Assembly: GCA_009731375.1 (NCBI GenBank) | Contig: BJOX01000035.1 | Location: 199,886 to 263,885, forward strand | Length of the DNA stretch: 64,000 bases | Direction of reading: 5' to 3' | Source: Paulinella micropora | Lineage: Eukaryota; Cercozoa; Imbricatea; Euglyphida | Shown: positions 1 to 12,354 of the stretch, one piece after another | Layout of the letters: the number at the start of each line of letters is the position of its first letter | How positions within the stretch are numbered: position 1 is the stretch's first letter | Translations under genes and position numbers: made by a program | Notes under the pieces: model-generated | Databases searched by the model: none | What the model was told of the DNA's origin: nothing | Seen by the model: the letters and a program-made list of their open reading frames with translations, nothing else

Positions 1-170
1 CATACATAGATACATACATACATACATAGAAACATACATACATACATACAAATGCATAAATACATACACATAAATACATACACATACATACATATACATA
101 CATACATACATACATACATACGTAATATGCAAGTATACAAACATACATATACTTCATACGCACAGGCGTT
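1..170. repeat. (TACA)n tetranucleotide repeat
   Basis: Imperfect TACA/CATA repeats fill the window edge. Nothing coding is visible. It lies just beyond the last visible exon of the minus-strand gene at 294-844 and is probably part of that gene's next intron. Confidence 0.85.
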
Positions 171-293
171 CATGTGTCTATAAATATATTTATACATATC
201 AAAGTTTGCATGCATGTATGTGCTATGCAGGCCTGCAGTGCATGCATGGCTGGCTGCGCTGTGCGGTGTTGTGCTGCAGTGCGTGGATGCTGC

Positions 294-844
294 CTTGAGC
301 AGAATGAAGTGGTCCAGTCCGATCTTCAAGGGCACCTTCACCATGGGCCCCGAGTACTGCCGCTCCCTGCAGCATCAGCACATTGCTTGCTCCCTGAGCG
401 CGGCAGCAGCACAGCAAGGTGGCAGGTAGGCGGGACCGTTGCAGCGGGCCTGCGTGCGGCGACTGCAGTTTGCTTTGGGGAGAAGCCTGCAGCGCGGCCA
501 GCCTCTGCGCCTGCTTCAACAAGGCTGCACGCCAGCGCAGCGCAGAACAAACAAGGGTGCAGCACCAAGATTCCACATGCTGCGCTCGCCCATCTTTCCC
601 TCCCTCCGGTGGGTGCTGTGTCGGAGACCTGCGCGGGCGCGCTGCGGGTCCTTGTTGGCGCCCTTGCTGGGGCTGCCAGGCGCCAGGTGCACGTTGGTCG
701 CGCCGGCCGCCGCAGCAGCAGCCTGCAGCGCGCCCGACGAGGACAAGGCACCACCGGCCGGAGATGAAGAAGCAGAAGGGGAAGAAACATACAAGGAAAA
801 AGCAGAAGAAGAATCAGCAGCGGCACCGCCAGCAGCTGCTCCAC
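294..844 (-). CDS. Unrecognised protein, three exons of a partial minus-strand gene
   Basis: Three exons join in phase on the minus strand: 629-844, 437-524 and 294-366. The first encodes a low-complexity Ala/Gly/Ser stretch followed by a basic segment (AGATNVHLAPGSPSKGANKD). The second encodes a likely helix (LLKQAQRLAALQASPQSKLQ). The third encodes YSGPMVKVPLKIGLDHFILL. Exon 629-844 has a CAG acceptor and a GTC donor and ends in phase 1. Exon 437-524 runs phase 1 to phase 2, and exon 294-366 starts in phase 2, so the frame is continuous. The last exon would end at a GC donor (292-293), seen in the large gene too; this is the weakest boundary. Both gene ends are missing: the start would lie above 844 and the rest below 294. 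I do not recognise a family. Plus-strand open frames here lack this splice consistency. Confidence 0.55.
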
Positions 845-1060
845 CTGCAAGTAACATGTAACAGCGCAGGAAGGGGAGGGTTACGAGGGGAGCAGACATG
901 CTAGCAGCGCAGAGAAAGGTAAAGAAACACCATCCCCTCCAATCCGCCCTCCCCAACACCACACAAACCAATAGGCGTGTATACAAATGCCCCACCCACT
1001 CTCACTCCGTTACTGTTATTATTATTATTATTGTTATTATTATTATTATTATTATTATTA
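845..1060. other. Spacer ending in an (ATT)n tract
   Basis: Short unique sequence with no supported gene, ending in an ATT tract (about 1015-1060) that borders the dispersed element starting at 1061. It could hold intron or upstream sequence of the minus-strand gene at 294-844. Confidence 0.4.
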
Positions 1061-1229
1061 GGGAGTACATAGGCCATTGGTCCTTTTCAATGGGCTGATT
1101 GGTATAAAGCTCCTAGAGTAATGTTCTATGCCGTCACTTCCTTATTCCACCGATTGGTGTGGAGACTTTCCTTATGGAATGGAGGACTGGATGCACATGG
1201 CCTTTTGGCTCAGCAATTGGCAGGAGATA

Positions 1230-1230
<1 letters not shown>
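1061..1230 (+). mobile_element. Dispersed element B, copy 1
   Basis: About 170 bases starting gggagtacataggcca and ending caggagatac, flanked on both sides by (ATT)n. Nearly identical copies sit at 1618-1796 and 5936-6106, each also between ATT tracts. No coding capacity, terminal inverted repeats or clear RNA polymerase III box is visible. It may be a short non-autonomous retroelement or one half of a composite with the SINE at 1284. Confidence 0.7.
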
Positions 1231-1283
<53 letters not shown>

Positions 1284-1550
1284 CGACACCGTGATAGCCC
1301 AGTGGTCAAGTTCTACCATCTGGGCCCTGTCGCCAGTTCGATTCCCGTCGGTGCCACCAGTATTTTCATTGAACATACCGGTCCGTCCGGACCAGTATTT
1401 TCATTGAACATACCGGTCCGTCTGGAAGTGTTGGAACTGTCCTTGCGGGGGTGTCATTAGAGCCTATCGTCAATTCTTCGTACTCCCCTCACGGGTGAGA
1501 CGATGGAGGCACATGTGCAGAAATGCATCAGCCATTGACAGAGAAGCACT
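1284..1550 (+). mobile_element. tRNA-derived SINE, copy 1, (ATT)n tail
   Basis: About 265 bases. The 5' part looks like a tRNA: an A-box-like tagcccagtgg at 1295-1305, a B-box-like agttcgattccc at 1335-1346, and a terminal cggtgcc that can pair with the element start. The body continues through a unit of about 34 bases containing tattttcattgaacatacc, present twice here, and ends gacagagaagcact followed by (ATT)n. Four minus-strand copies occur at 53.48-55.12 kb. The tRNA fold is degenerate (poor T-stem), so this is a retroposon rather than a working tRNA gene. Confidence 0.85.
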
Positions 1551-1617
1551 ATTATTATTATCATTATTATTATTATAATTATCATTATTATTACTATTAT
1601 TATTATTAATATTATTA

Positions 1618-1796
1618 GGGAGTACATAGGCCATCGGTCCCTTTCCATGGGCTGATTGGTATAAAGCTCCTAGAGAAATGTTCTATGCCGTCACTTCCTT
1701 TATTCCACCGATTGGTGTGGAGACTTTCCTTATGGAATGGAGGATTGGATGCACATGGCCTTTTGGCTCAGCAATTGGCAGACGATACATACATAT
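1618..1796 (+). mobile_element. Dispersed element B, copy 2
   Basis: Near-identical to 1061-1230, preceded by the ATT tail of the SINE and followed by an ATT/ACT tract. The local order is B, (ATT)n, SINE, (ATT)n, B, suggesting nested or successive insertion at ATT tracts. Confidence 0.7.
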
Positions 1797-1817
1797 TATT
1801 ATTATTATTATTATTAT

Positions 1818-1886
<69 letters not shown>

Positions 1887-1893
1887 GTAGAAA

Positions 1894-1947
<54 letters not shown>

Positions 1948-2090
1948 TAGTAGTAGTAGTAGTAGTAAGTAGTAGCAGCAGCAGCAGTGATCATGAGTAG
2001 TAGCAGCAGTGAGTAGTAGTGGTAGCTATATATCAGTGGTAGCAGCAACAGCAGCAGCAGCAGTAGCAGTAGTAGTAGTAGTAGTAGTAG

Positions 2091-2153
<63 letters not shown>

Positions 2154-2187
2154 ACTACTACACTACTACTTCTACTACTACTAGTAG

Positions 2188-2220
<33 letters not shown>

Positions 2221-2240
2221 TACTACTAGTACTACTACTA

Positions 2241-2298
<58 letters not shown>

Positions 2299-2306
2299 AT
2301 ACTACT

Positions 2307-2398
<92 letters not shown>

Positions 2399-2437
2399 GC
2401 TACTACTACTGCTACTACTACTACTACTAGCACCACC
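1797..2437. repeat. Inverted trinucleotide array (ATT)n(ACT)n(AGT)n(ACT)n
   Basis: ATT gives way to ACT (about 1819-1886), then its reverse complement AGT with AGC interruptions (about 1890-2090), then a long ACT tract to about 2430. The ACT and AGT arms are complementary and can fold back. Translated open frames here are repeat artefacts. Confidence 0.9.
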
Positions 2438-2746
2438 ACCACCTATGCATCCATGCATACATTGGTCCTGTTTTCCTGCCCGTCCATGTATATATGAGAA
2501 GTTCCTGGTTGCTAACTGCGAGCGAAGAATGATTTCTAAACTTTTTTCGTTCTCAAGCACTCTGTGTGTTATGGCTTGCAAAATAGCTTACTTGAAAACT
2601 CTGATCAAGAGTTTTCTGATAAGCCATGCCACAAGTTTGGGACTCAAGCTGAGAACGAAGCGCTTAAAGCCATTGTTCATTGTGCAAAAGTTTTAGCTGT
2701 TTTATGTGGCTTTCCGTTTGCGTGTTTGTCTATCTTCTCTGCACAG
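2438..2746. other. Unique upstream sequence of the LRR gene
   Basis: About 300 bases without simple repeats. It contains a 9-bp perfect hairpin near 2595-2617 (gaaaactct, loop gatca, agagttttc). Possible 5' flank or upstream exon of the plus-strand LRR gene; no start codon or promoter motif could be confirmed. Confidence 0.4.
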
Positions 2747-4910
2747 ATGGAGGAGCACCAAGATTTGACTCGACCAAGCAAGCGCTAAAAGCAGCGGCAC
2801 GAGAGCGACCAGACAGCCGCGGTTGTGTCCGCGAGCACTGTGCTTCCTGGCCTGGCACCCGACCTGTGGCGCTTGGTCTGCTCGTTTGTGGCAGATAATC
2901 CTCTCTGGCTCTTTGCAACCTGGGCGCGTGTGTGCAAGAGAGCGAACAACCCTTCTGCGCGACCCGCAGCGCCGCCCTTTGCCCTGGATCTCTGCAAAAT
3001 CTTTGGGCCGGTGGGTCCTTTGTTTTTGAAGCGAGCTTGTAGACGATGGTTATGCATTTGCTAGTGTAGCTGGTGCTGTTTTCACACATGCAGCTTGTGC
3101 TCTCAGGTTCCGACCACCGTTTGGCACGAGTGGAAAGCGCTCACTCGCTTGACGTTGGGGAACGTGCAAGCGGCCAGGCAGCCGGTCTTTGAAGCTTTCG
3201 CAGCAAGCTTGACTAGGGTGCATGCAATCGCATTGGATTACATTTGGGACTCGGACTTTGCCGGCATGGCGGGAGTCCTTGGACTGTGCAGCATTGAAAA
3301 AAGAAACAGCAGAGCGGTTAAAGGAGGGCATTCGGTAACTGATGCAGGGCTGCAGCATTTATCTGGTCTTCATCACCTGCGTCACCTCGATCTTGAATAT
3401 TGTCGTTAATTCACCAATTATGGGCTAGTTCATTTATCTGGCCTTCGTAACCTCCACCACCTCTCTCTTAGCCATGGTGGTCAAGTCACCGATGAAGGGA
3501 TGCGCCATTTATCTGGCCTTCCTAATCTGCGTCACCTCGACCTTGAATATGTGCGGGTCACCGATGCTGGGCTAGTTCATTTGTCTAGCCTTCGTAGCCT
3601 GCACCACCTCTCTCTTGCCAATAATGATCGACTCACCGATGCAGGGCTGCACCATTTGTCTGGCCTTCATAGCCTCCACCATCTCAATCTCAGCGATTGC
3701 AAGCAACTCACAGATGCTGGTCTGTTCCATTTATCTGGCCTTCCTTTCCTGCAGCACCTCAATCTTCGCCGAATTGATCGACTCACCGGCGATGGGCTGG
3801 TCCTCTTATCTGGCCTACCTAGCCTGTACCACCTCAATCTTTCTTTTTGTCACAGGCTCACTGATGCTGGGCTAAGTCATGTATTTGGCCTTCATCAGCT
3901 TGAGCACCTCGATCTTGGCAGTTTTTATGAACTCACCGATACTCAACTGGTCCATTTAGCAGGCCTTCATAACCTGCAATACCTCGGTCTTAGAGGTTGT
4001 TGGCAAATCACCGATGCTGGGCACGCCCATTTGTCTGGCCTTCGAAACTTGCAGCAGCTCGTTCTTAACTGTTGTCGTCAACTCACCGACGCTGGACTAG
4101 CACATTTATCTGGCCTTCGTAACCTGCAGTTACTTGAACTTTCCGGTGTCCAACTCACTGGTGTTGGGCTAGTTCATTTAGCTTGCCTCCATCGTCTTGA
4201 GCACCTCAATCTGAGCTTTTGTCAGCAACTTGTTGGTGCGCGACTTGTCCATTTACCTGGCTTCCGTGCGCTTAAACATCTAAATCTAAGCCGTTGTCAC
4301 GGACTCAACGATGCTGCGCTGGTCAGCTTGTCTAGCCTTCGCAAGCTGCAGCACCTAGATATTAGCTCTTGTGATCAACTCACCGATGATGGGCTTGTCC
4401 ATTTATCTTGCATCCATCGCCTAGAGCACCTCAATCTTAGCTTTTGTAAACTGTCTGGTGCGGGACTTGTTCATTTAGCTGGCCTTCGAGGTCTTGAGCG
4501 CCTGGATCTGGGCGGCGCGCCTGGATCTGGGCGGCTGCGGCTTGCTCCTCGAAGCCGGGCTGGCCCATTTATCTCACCTTCGCAGCCTGCGCCATCTCTC
4601 TCTTACCAAGTGTGATAAATTTACGAATGCTGGGCTGGTTCACTTGTCTGGCTTGCGTAGCCTGCGGCACCTCGATCTTGAAGGCTGTCCTCAACTCACC
4701 GATGCTGGGCTAGTTTTTTTATCCGGCCTCCATCGTCTTGAACAAATGAATCTTAAACGCTGTGGGCATATCTGTGGTAAAAGTAAAAGACTTGCCCATT
4801 TATCTGGCCTCCGTTATTTGGAGCATCTAGATATAGACGACTGTAAGATTATACGCGAATCGCGCATCCGCAAGATAAAAAAGCTGAAAAAGAAGAGAAG
4901 CATCTCCAAG

Positions 4911-4941
<31 letters not shown>

Positions 4942-5039
4942 CTTCTTCTTCTTCTTCTCCTCCTCCTCCTCCTTGTCAAAAAAGCAAGAGAGTAGGAAGC
5001 GAAAGCTATTTTTATCTTACACTCACTTTCTTTCTGTAA
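2747..5039 (+). pseudogene. F-box-like/leucine-rich-repeat gene, disrupted
   Basis: The frame from the ATG at 2747 reads an F-box-like segment (PGLAPDLWRLVCSFVADNPL, then WARVCKRANN), crosses a probable 45-base intron (3049-3093), then reads about 20 leucine-rich repeats of 25-26 residues of the cysteine-containing AMN1/FBXL type, with consensus LTDAGLVHLSGL. The end is basic with a Ser run from (TTC)n and a Pro run. F-box/LRR proteins normally act as substrate receptors in SCF ubiquitin ligases; that role is family knowledge. Three lesions are visible: TAA at 2786-2788, TAA at 3407-3409 inside repeat 2 where neighbouring repeats have CAA, and a 19-bp tandem duplication (4498-4516 repeated at 4517-4535) that shifts frame in the LRR at about 4500. 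After it, the reading continues in another frame to TAA at 5037-5039. Pseudogene, sequencing error or unusual decoding remain possible. Confidence 0.8.
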
Positions 5040-5935
<896 letters not shown>

Positions 5936-6106
5936 GGGAGTACATAGGCCATCGGTCCTTTCCATGGGCTGATTGGTATAAAGCTCCTAGAGTAATGTTC
6001 TATGCCGTCACTTCCTTTATTCCACCGATTGGTGTGGAGACTTTCCTTATGGAATGGAGGACTGGATGCACATGGCCTTTTGGCTCAGCAATTGGCAGGA
6101 GATACA
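5936..6106 (+). mobile_element. Dispersed element B, copy 3
   Basis: Near-identical to the copies at 1061 and 1618, again between (ATT)n tracts. No SINE lies beside this copy, so element B is mobile or dispersed on its own. Confidence 0.7.
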
Positions 6107-6113
6107 CTATTAC

Positions 6114-6153
<40 letters not shown>

Positions 6154-6186
6154 GCGCTCTCTCTCTCTCTCTCTCTCTTCTCTTCT

Positions 6187-6239
<53 letters not shown>

Positions 6240-6368
6240 ATCTCTTCACCTCTCCCTGGCACGTTTGACACATGCGTTATTTGTGTTTCAATGATAGAGA
6301 TGCACATGTTTGGATGTGGAGTGTTGGACCGGCCAGTAGCGTGGCGCCGCGCTCAGGCGAGCCCGCCG

Positions 6369-6404
<36 letters not shown>

Positions 6405-6430
6405 ACACATACACACACGCACAACACACA
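6107..6430. repeat. (ATT)n, (CT)n and (CA)n tracts
   Basis: An ATT tract to about 6153, a CT tract to about 6245, about 120 bases of unique sequence, then a CA tract at about 6373-6425. No gene is supported. Confidence 0.9.
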
Positions 6431-6639
6431 GTACACCTCAAAGCACAGCACCAACCTACCGCTCGACACACGTGCATCTAGAAGTGGTGTGGCATATGCG
6501 TAAAGATACATCAAGGGTGTGGTGTTGTGTTCAGTAAGTCAGTCACCAGCTGCTTGCCGGCAGCATGGTGTGTGTGCATGTGTGCATGTGTGCAGGTGCC
6601 AGGACGTGCGAACATGCACAGCAGTCTGGCAGACTGAGC

Positions 6640-7020
6640 AGCGCATCTCTCCGCAGCACGCACCAGCTGTGGAATTTCTATCTAGGCATAGATCTAGCTG
6701 CAACACGGACTATAATGCGAGTGCAACATGCACCAGGTGCAGCTATAGAGCGCTGCAACACATACAAGCTGCGGACTGTATCCAGCGCCAGGTGCGCACT
6801 CTGTCTAGGTGTACACCTAGCTGCAAGAGGGTATACCGTGCGAGTGCAACATGCACCAGGTGCGGACTCTATTTAGCGATAGAGCTAGCTGCAACACGGA
6901 CCAGCTGCGGACTGCATCTCGTGCCGCACCAGGTGCGGACTGTCTATCTAGCTACAGACCTAGCTGCACCACGGACCAGCTGCGAGTGCAGCATGCAGCA
7001 GGTACGGACTGCCTATCTAG
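6640..7020. repeat. Degenerate minisatellite with internal palindromes
   Basis: Imperfect units of about 65-90 bases recur four to five times. Each has ctagctgcaacacggac or a variant, then agctgcggact, and in some units gtgcaacatgcaccaggtgc. Short palindromes such as tctaggtgtacacctag occur between units. It directly abuts the TAG of the PX-domain gene at 7021, so it would lie in that gene's 3' untranslated or flanking DNA. Confidence 0.7.
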
Positions 7021-8537
7021 CTACAGACCTAGGGCCGTAGCGATAGGGTCGGTGGTTGGAAGTGGGAGTCCGTGCGTCAGCGCGCTAAAAGGTCCAGCAG
7101 CTGCAGTGGACGCAGCCTGCGAGGCCAGTGCGACTTTTGTCACTCCGGCGGTTGTTGTCCGCAAGGACGAAGGCGATGGCGTAGGAACAGGAACAGCAGC
7201 AGCAGCAGCAGCAGAAGAAGAAGAAGAAGAAGAAGAAGAAGAAGAAGAAGAAGAAGATAATGATGAGGATGATGAGGATGATGAGGAGAAAGAAGAGGTG
7301 GAGGAATGGGCCGGCAGCACAGGTGAGGTGTGCTGGTGTTTGGTGCTGGGTGTGGCAGAGGAAGAAGACGATGGAAACGACCCCGAGGACGGCTGAGGAG
7401 AGTATTTGTAGGAGTAGGAATGGGTGTAGGAAGAAGAAGGCGCGCCTGTGGACATGTTGCTGCTGCTGCGCAAGACACAGCGCAAAGGGAAGTTGCGGGC
7501 GAAGCAACCAGCACAGAAAGCAAGCTTTGACAGGCCTCCGCCATGCAACTGGCAGAGCTGCCCGCGCAAGCCATTGCCAAAGCTGTTGTAACTTCGAGGC
7601 AGGACTTGCGCTTTTTTTTTTCTTTTTTTTATATGGCCAAGAAGCAAAGAGGCACCAAAGGGAAATAGACATGAAATCAACGCAGTACACGGTAGAACAC
7701 ACACTATTGGGGGAGGAGGCGACTGGTCTGTGCGTGAGGGACCTGCGCGAGGCGCCGCGCGGCTGAATGATGGGTTGCGGCAGCGACCTCACCGAAGAGC
7801 CTAGCCACAATGCGCGAACACGTACAGCATGCACGCCAGCAGTCTGCACGAGATAATCGCTTGAGACGCTTGTGATTGAAAGCATGAAATACAAGCTTTC
7901 CCCTTCCCTTGGCCCCTCGGCGGTGGCCTGTCTTTGTCTGCAGAACACACACGAAATGGCTCGAGGGCGGACCGGTCAAGGAGCTGTCGTGGTTGGACTC
8001 GGCGCGCGACGAGGACGGCGAAAAGTGCTGCGATGAGATGCGCGAACCCGGCGCCGAGTTGACGCGCGAGCCCGGAGTGGACTGCACACCCTGCACACCC
8101 CCCGACAGCGAGGACGGCAAAGGAAACAGGCGCAACAGCTCCGGCGAGCCCGCCAGCTCCTGCAGACAAAAACACAACACACCAAAACAAACAAGTAACC
8201 AAACACACACCTACTACATACATATGCTTGTACATGTCCGTGTTAAAGCTATATTTTCAAAGAGACAGCAGAGGAAGGAGAAGGAGGACGAGGAGGACGA
8301 GGAGGGCGAGGAAGCAGGAAAGGATGAGCAGGAGAGGAGGAGTAGCAGGAGGAGGAAGAGGAGGAGGGGGTGGTGAAGGAAGAAGCAGAAGAAGCAGAAG
8401 CAGAAGAAGCAGAAGAAGAAGAAGAAGAAGAAGAATGAAGAAGAAAGAAGTGTGTGTGGTGAGTGAAGGAATGGCTCTGTCTCTCAACGGCCCCTATCCA
8501 CCTGCGGGCCTTAACACGCACGCAACAGGCGGTCCCG

Positions 8538-8571
<34 letters not shown>

Positions 8572-8588
8572 TTCCTTCCTTCCTTCCT

Positions 8589-8636
<48 letters not shown>

Positions 8637-9432
8637 TTTTCTTTCTTTCTCTGGCTCGCTGTCTCTGCTTCTTGGCTCGCTGGCGGCTGGAGGGGCAGTG
8701 GCAGGAGAGAACGGGCTGCTTGAGGAGGTCGTTGAACCACTCCTGTACCAGCTTGCGCCGCTCCTGCTGCGGGCCCTACAACACATAACAGCAACGCCGC
8801 ACCACGCCGCACCACGCTCTACGACACAAGACATACTGCACTCCTCCGGCACGCCGTGGGCAACAACATACAGCACTTTTGCAGCAAGCTGCGGGCAGCA
8901 CAAGACACATACACATATGCCACTCAGAGACATGTGCGCATTTAGAGACGTGGACATGAGACATACGTTTGCATGCACATGCATGCGTGGTTGGTTGTAT
9001 GGATGGATGAGTGGATTGAAGGATGGATGGATGGGTGGATGGGTGGGTGGATGGATGGTGGTTGGGTAGGGATAGACGTGGACGGGTAGACGGGTGGATT
9101 GAAAGTGGGTGGATAGATGGGTGGATGGATGTCTGGGTGGGAGGATGATCTAGATGGATGGCTGGGTGGGTGAACAGAATGGATGGATGGCAGGGTGAAT
9201 AGATGGATGGACGGGTGGGTGGCTAGGGTGGTGGATGGGTGGCTAGATGGGTGGATGGGTGGGTGGCTAGATGGGTGAGTAGCTCCATGGATGGCGGGGT
9301 ATGGTGCTGGTGGTAGAGGCAGCTTGACCTGCGGGGAGGTGGGCAGCACCAGGCGCGGCACGCCTGCACCACCGCCACACACAGCCCAGTGTGCGCCACA
9401 AGCACTCCAAACTCTCTCTCTCGCTCTCTCTC

Positions 9433-9504
<72 letters not shown>

Positions 9505-9845
9505 CCGCCCCCAGCCCGCAGCACACGCCGGTGCCCAGCCCCCACAGCACCGCCCATACTGCCCGCAAAACACCGCCCGCAGCCCGCAGTGACCGCCGCT
9601 GATGCAAGATGCATCGGTAAGTGCACAGGGCATATGTGTAGATGCAGAGCTGAGTGAACAGGGTGCATTTGTGCGACTGCCTGGCTGTGACGTCGTCCCG
9701 CGCTCAGCCGCCACAAGGCACACGACACACGACACACACGCACGCACATGCCACACGAACGCACATGCCACAGGTCGGCGACCTGTCCGCTGGCTCTGCA
9801 GCGTGTCGTGCACCGCCATCACGTCCGCCAGCTTGCGCACCTGAC

Positions 9846-9878
<33 letters not shown>

Positions 9879-10280
9879 ACACACACACACATGCACATGC
9901 CAGCAAAGCTGCGCCACATTCCGCTAGCACCTGCAGACAGTGGCCACAGCGTGTGACGGGAGGGCCAGGCCCCCCACTTTGAACCAGAGGGAAGGTCTTG
10001 CGTGTCTTCTTTCTATCTCTCTCTCTCTCTCCCCTCTGGAATTAGTGCGAGTGGTTATGTGTATGCGCAAGGGAAAAATAGGGGGCAGTTATACACATAT
10101 ACTTTTATATGTACATATATGCATGTATTTTTAGAGAAAGNNNNNNNNNNNNNNNNNNNNNNNNNNNNNNNNNNNNNNNNNNNNNNNNNNNNNNNNNNNN
10201 NNNNNNNNNNNNNNNNNNNNNNNNNNNNNNNNNNNNNNNNNNNNNNNNNNNNNNNNNNNNNNNNNNNNNNNNNNNNNNNN

Positions 10281-10363
<83 letters not shown>

Positions 10364-10444
10364 GGATGGATGGATGGATGGAGGGAGAGAGACAGACACA
10401 GACAGACAGGGATGGAGGGAAGGAGGGAGAGAGAGAGACACAGG

Positions 10445-10516
<72 letters not shown>

Positions 10517-10710
10517 AGAATTCCGCAACATGTTTTGGCCCGACTCGACGTTCCTTTCGCTCGGCGCACATGGTGCATGTGTCTATTCATGCGTGTGTGT
10601 GCTGTGCAGCCCGCCTTGATGCGCCGGGCGACCAGTTTGAAGCTGTTGGAGCCGCGCGTGACCGAGAACACCAGCTGGTTGGCGCTGCTGCTGCCGCCCA
10701 CAATCCGCAC
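7021..10710 (-). CDS. PX (phox homology) domain protein with Ser-rich C-terminus
   Basis: Seven minus-strand exons join with matching phases: 10633-10710, 9783-9840, 9329-9363, 8713-8775, 7973-8159, 7743-7800 and 7021-7465, ending at TAG 7021-7023. Joined, they give a PX-type domain: a strand region with [19 protein letters not shown], the RRY-like [17 protein letters not shown], a proline loop [12 protein letters not shown], and the terminal helices [20 protein letters not shown] followed by [10 protein letters not shown] domains bind phosphoinositides and place proteins on endosomal or plasma membranes (family knowledge). The remaining roughly 230 residues are Ser/Pro/Thr-rich low complexity with a long Ser run from (TCT)n and an Ala run. 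The exon at 12355-12393 joins upstream in phase 0. The true start was not found. Introns hold GA, TTTC, CA and TGGA repeats and one N-gap. Confidence 0.75.
8535..8655. repeat. (CT)n and (TTTC)n in a PX-gene intron
   Basis: A CT tract followed by TTCC and TTTC repeats, within the intron between exons 8713-8775 and 7973-8159. Translations such as SLSLSL or ERERER here are not proteins. Confidence 0.9.
8988..9285. repeat. Degenerate (ATGG/GGTGG)n array in a PX-gene intron
   Basis: Diverged gatggatgggtgg units over about 300 bases, between exons 9329-9363 and 8713-8775. Confidence 0.85.
10141..10515. repeat. N-gap and (GA)n/(GACA)n array
   Basis: A 140-base gap (10141-10280) followed by GA and GACA repeats to about 10511. 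It lies in the intron between the PX-gene exons 10633-10710 and 9783-9840. Confidence 0.9.
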
Positions 10711-10983
10711 CTAAAGCACACGCAGCCACGACCAGATCGATAGAGCAAGCCACAACCAAGCGATGCAAGACGCAGATAGCGAGAGAGAAAAACGAACCCA
10801 CACATGCCACGCTAGGCCATAGAGACGCAAACACACAGAAAGAGGGACAAACGAAAAGCACAAACGAAAGAAAGAGGAAGATGCAAAGGAAGGAAGGAAG
10901 GAAGAATAAAAAAGGAATGAGGGAACAAAGAACGAAAGGAAGAAAATAAGTGAGAAACAAAGAAAGAAATCTATCCAACCATT

Positions 10984-11342
<359 letters not shown>

Positions 11343-11958
11343 TTTACCCACAGACTTCCTTGGTTAACGAAATCAGAAGCTCCTTTTTTCTGACATTAGT
11401 CGATATTTCATCAGTTGATCTCATCACTTACTCCACGGAGTGAACCAAGGCCACTTGAGGTGTCACTGACCCCCCCTTGGGCTTGGTTTTTTGAAATGGG
11501 TGCCATCTGTCGACAGACAGAGAATTAGGGGATGGTGTGGGTGTGCTGGGCCCGTGGTGGGGTGCCTTATGTGTGCCTAGCCATACGCCTATAAGTCACA
11601 TGCCGAAATAGCGACGGGAAGCACAATCCTGTTCCCTCAGGGTGCCCTTTCTCGCTTGTTGAGCCCGGAATAAAACCCACAGTGCTCTGTCGGTTTATAC
11701 TAGACTGTCGAACAGTCTCGAAACTCCATCTGCTTACTGGGTCCTCTGTAATGGAGGTGGGAGCTCGTTCTGCAAGGGGCGCTTATGGAACGAGCCCTGG
11801 CCCCGCCTGGTACTAGGGAGATTTGGTATTGCCTGTATCAGTCCCTTCCGTGCAAACATCACGGCTTAGCTGGGCATCGGGTTAATACTTTACCCACAGA
11901 CTTCCTTGGTTGACGAAATCAGAAGCTCCTTTTTTCTGACATTAGTCGATATTTCATC
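11343..11958. mobile_element. Possible mobile element with 70-bp direct terminal repeats
   Basis: A 70-base sequence (ttacccacagacttccttgg onwards, ending tcgatatttcatc) occurs at 11343-11412 and 11889-11958 with about one mismatch, enclosing about 480 bases of unique GC-balanced sequence without a convincing reading frame. TCTA tracts flank both sides. It could be a short non-autonomous element with a terminal duplication, or two nested copies of a longer element. No relation to a named family was recognised. Confidence 0.5.
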
Positions 11959-12029
11959 TACCTACCTACCTACCTACCTACCTACCCACCTACTTATCTA
12001 TCTTTCAATCTATCTACCTATCTATCTAC

Positions 12030-12109
<80 letters not shown>

Positions 12110-12113
12110 TCAT

Positions 12114-12152
<39 letters not shown>

Positions 12153-12172
12153 CTATATCTATATCTATCTGT
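11959..12172. repeat. (TACC)n(TCTA)n array
   Basis: TACC units grade into a long TCTA tract immediately after the second terminal repeat of the element at 11343. Confidence 0.95.
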
Positions 12173-12354
12173 CCATCTACACTTAGTGCATGTGTTATGT
12201 GTTTGCGCTGCCTGTCTGTTTGCAGCGTGCAGTAGTAGGCCACAAACAAGCAAGCAAGCAAACAAGCAAGCAAGCAAGCAAGCAAGCAGGCAAGGCTGGC
12301 GGCACACAGTCAGCGCGAGGCGCGTGCAGGCTGTGCGTGCAGGCTGTGTGCGAC

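Noticed and set aside
1284-1355. A tRNA gene
   Set aside because: A- and B-box motifs and acceptor-like ends are present, but the T-stem does not pair well and the sequence continues into a conserved SINE body with an ATT tail in several copies.
2747-5039. TAA decoded as glutamine (alternative genetic code)
   Set aside because: Two TAA codons in the LRR gene would read sensibly as Gln, but the large gene's 3,181 codons contain CAA/CAG for Gln and no internal TAA, and a separate frameshift in the LRR gene points to decay.
7021-7396. Plus-strand gene with a Glu/Asp-rich run
   Set aside because: It is the antisense of the Ser-rich C-terminal exon of the PX gene; the minus-strand frame is supported by splice phase and ends at a clean stop.
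7520-7610. A minus-strand exon reading [20 protein letters not shown]
   Set aside because: Exon 7743-7800 joins exon 7021-7465 in phase directly, and this segment does not fit either phase.
9945-9995. An extra exon in the PX gene
   Set aside because: It has weak splice sites and would interrupt the PX core; exons 10633-10710 and 9783-9840 join directly in phase and give the expected motif.
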